A stretch of 7,003 nt of DNA. It comes from Rhodospirillales bacterium. Lineage in GTDB: Bacteria; Pseudomonadota; Alphaproteobacteria; QKFK01; SZUA-500. Positions 5,555 through 7,003 of this stretch are shown piece after piece (the first letter of the stretch is position 1; each line of letters begins with the position of its first letter). The stretch spans positions 1 to 7,003 of the forward strand of contig QKFK01000220.1 in assembly GCA_003252195.1 (NCBI GenBank), given 5' to 3'. The notes below the pieces were generated by a model, which saw nothing but the letters and a program-made list of their open reading frames with translations, was not told the origin of the DNA and ran no database searches. The position numbers and the translations under genes are program-made.

Positions 5555-7003
5555 TTACACTGCTTTTACAGCGCCCAAGAAAGCATCTACTTCTTTGCGC
5601 ATTTTAGACATCTGTTTTGATAAATCCTCTGTGGCAGATGATACAGATGATGCGCTTTCCTCTGTTTCATGCGCAGCACTTAAAACGCTAAGAATGTTTT
5701 TAGATACATCTCTTGTTCCTTGTGAGGCCTGAGCAACATTGCCAGCTATTTCTTGGGTGGCTGAATTTTGTTCTTCTATCGATGAAGCAATAGCCCCTGA
5801 TATTTGTCTGATATCATCAATGATGCTTACGATATCAGTAATAGCAGTAACTACACTAGATACTTCATTTTGCACAGTATCGATCTGATCAGTAATCTCT
5901 TCAGTTGCTTTTGTTGTTTGGTTAGCAAGATTTTTAACTTCATTTGCAACAACTGCAAAGCCCTTACCAGCATCTCCAGCTCTGGCTGCTTCAATAGTAG
6001 CGTTTAGAGCAAGTAGGTTGGTTTTATCAGCAATATCATTAATTAACTTAACAACATCACCAATTTTGCTAGCTGCTTCTGCAAGTCCTTGAACTTTGTG
6101 ATTTGTCTCATCGGCGCTAAAAGAAGCTTTTTCTGCAACAATAGAAGAATGTTCAACTTGTTTGCTAATCTCCGAGATAGAAGATGATAGTTCTTCTGCT
6201 GCCGCGGCTACTGTTTCAACATTAGATGTTGCTTGTTCTGATGCGGCTGCAACAGATGTAGCTTGAGAGTTAGTTTTGTCAGCTGTTTTGCTCATGTTTG
6301 AAGAAGCTGTACGCATTTTCTCTAACGCAGATTGTACATTAGCCATCAACTCACCAATAATTAGGTCAAAGTTTTTGGTTAAATCTTCAATATATGAAGC
6401 TCTTTTTTCTCTTTTTTTATTTTCTTCTTCTTGTTTTTGAGAAAGCTCTTCTGCTTTAATCATGCTTTGTTTGAAGATATCAACAGCTTTGGCCATATCT
6501 CCAATTTCACTTTTGTTTTCATATTTGGTTAAATCAACGTCCATGTCATTATCTGCAAGGCGAAGCATGGCGCTGTTAATGCCTGTTATGCCTTTAGTGA
6601 TGGTGCCAGATACGTACATAAACAGAATTAGCATAATTAAAATAATGCCAGATGCCATAATAAGCATTTGCTTAGCATTTTCTTTATATGTGTTTTCAAC
6701 ATCATCAACGTAAATACCAGAACCAACAGCCCACTGCCATTCATCAACACCTATAACATAAGAAATTTTAGGGAATAGCTTGTCTTTATCTTCGCCAGGC
6801 TTGCCCCATACATAATCAACAAAACCACCACCTTTTTTTGCGGCTTTTGTGAATTCTGAGAAAATTTTTGTGCCGTTTTTATCCGTAAAGTCACTTAAAT
6901 CTTTGCCTACTAAGGCTTTGCTTACTGGGTGCATAATCATTACTGAATTATAATCATTAATCCACACGTAGTTACCGTTGTCGTAGCGCAAAGTTGCGAC
7001 CTT
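5555..7003 (-). CDS. Methyl-accepting chemotaxis protein with sCache-type sensor, 5' end missing
   Basis: The C-terminal part of an inner-membrane chemoreceptor that senses a ligand outside the cell and controls the CheA kinase. The frame is open to the right edge: KVAT precedes a TTG at 6991, and the homologous sCache pattern (LRYDNGNYVWINDY) runs straight through, so that TTG is not the real start. Numbering from the TTG codon: the distal half of a single-Cache periplasmic domain (1-98; HPVSKALVGKDLSD, then WQWAVGSGIYVDDV), a membrane span (about 107-128), a HAMP domain (130-185), a charged helix rich in Glu and Lys (180-200), and a signalling coiled coil to 478. The kinase-control hairpin tip is at 318-352, with DKTNLLALNATIEAARAG and GFAVVANEVKNLA. 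Likely methylation sites are AAAEELSSS (264-272) and SSIEEQNSA (403-411). The C-terminus VDAFLGAVKAV has no NWETF-like pentapeptide. The gene ends with tandem TAA codons and a terminator. The ligand is unknown; no other chemotaxis genes are in view. Confidence 0.95.
   Translation of the reverse strand, partial: KVATLRYDNGNYVWINDYNSVMIMHPVSKALVGKDLSDFTDKNGTKIFSEFTKAAKKGGGFVDYVWGKPGEDKDKLFPKISYVIGVDEWQWAVGSGIYVDDVENTYKENAKQMLIMASGIILIMLILFMYVSGTITKGITGINSAMLRLADNDMDVDLTKYENKSEIGDMAKAVDIFKQSMIKAEELSQKQEEENKKREKRASYIEDLTKNFDLIIGELMANVQSALEKMRTASSNMSKTADKTNSQATSVAAASEQATSNVETVAAAAEELSSSISEISKQVEHSSIVAEKASFSADETNHKVQGLAEAASKIGDVVKLINDIADKTNLLALNATIEAARAGDAGKGFAVVANEVKNLANQTTKATEEITDQIDTVQNEVSSVVTAITDIVSIIDDIRQISGAIASSIEEQNSATQEIAGNVAQASQGTRDVSKNILSVLSAAHETEESASSVSSATEDLSKQMSKMRKEVDAFLGAVKAV

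Noticed and set aside
5479..5557. Sigma70-type promoter for the NAD operon
   Set aside because: TTTAGC with TTTTAT at 16-bp spacing is the best pair I can find, but both are poor matches and overlap the terminator hairpin, so I do not list it as a feature.

Overview
The window is a compact, moderately A+T-rich piece of bacterial chromosome. Every gene lies on the minus strand, so the biological order runs from high to low coordinates. There are five genes: a chemoreceptor cut by the right edge, a polytopic membrane protein, and three NAD-biosynthesis enzymes, the last cut by the left edge. The alpha/beta-type NadE and the MCP tail (ending VDAFLGAVKAV, with no CheR/CheB-tethering pentapeptide) suggest a low-GC alphaproteobacterium. 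That placement is inferred from protein style only and is of modest confidence.

Layout in transcription order. (1) 7003-5555: the C-terminal part of a methyl-accepting chemotaxis protein (sCache-type sensor end, one membrane segment, HAMP, signalling hairpin), closed by tandem stops. (2) 5536-5496: a strong intrinsic terminator for this gene. (3) 5481-3760: a 573-residue membrane protein with about 10-11 membrane segments and a soluble C-terminal domain. It has hallmarks of GT-C-fold glycosyltransferases, but no specific function can be assigned. (4) 3756-1993: glutamine-dependent NAD+ synthetase (NadE). (5) 1974-577: nicotinate phosphoribosyltransferase (PncB). (6) 580-1: a GRFQP-type nicotinamide/nicotinate mononucleotide adenylyltransferase, open at the window edge.

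Genes 3-6 are packed with gaps of 3 bp and 18 bp and an ATGA overlap, so they look like one operon. The three enzymes together cover the whole Preiss-Handler route: nicotinate to NaMN (PncB), NaMN to NaAD (adenylyltransferase), NaAD to NAD+ (NadE). The adenylyltransferase belongs to the NadM/NadR-like GRFQP group rather than looking like classical NadD, so its preference for NMN or NaMN is open.

I found no convincing novel system, mobile element, RNA gene, repeat array or CRISPR. The points most worth a second look are the membrane protein sharing an operon with NAD salvage genes, the terminator hairpin only 21 bases before that operon's first start codon with no clear promoter after it, and the truncated adenylyltransferase, which may or may not carry a fused second domain. 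There is no gene-free stretch over 300 bases; the longest gap is 73 bp.
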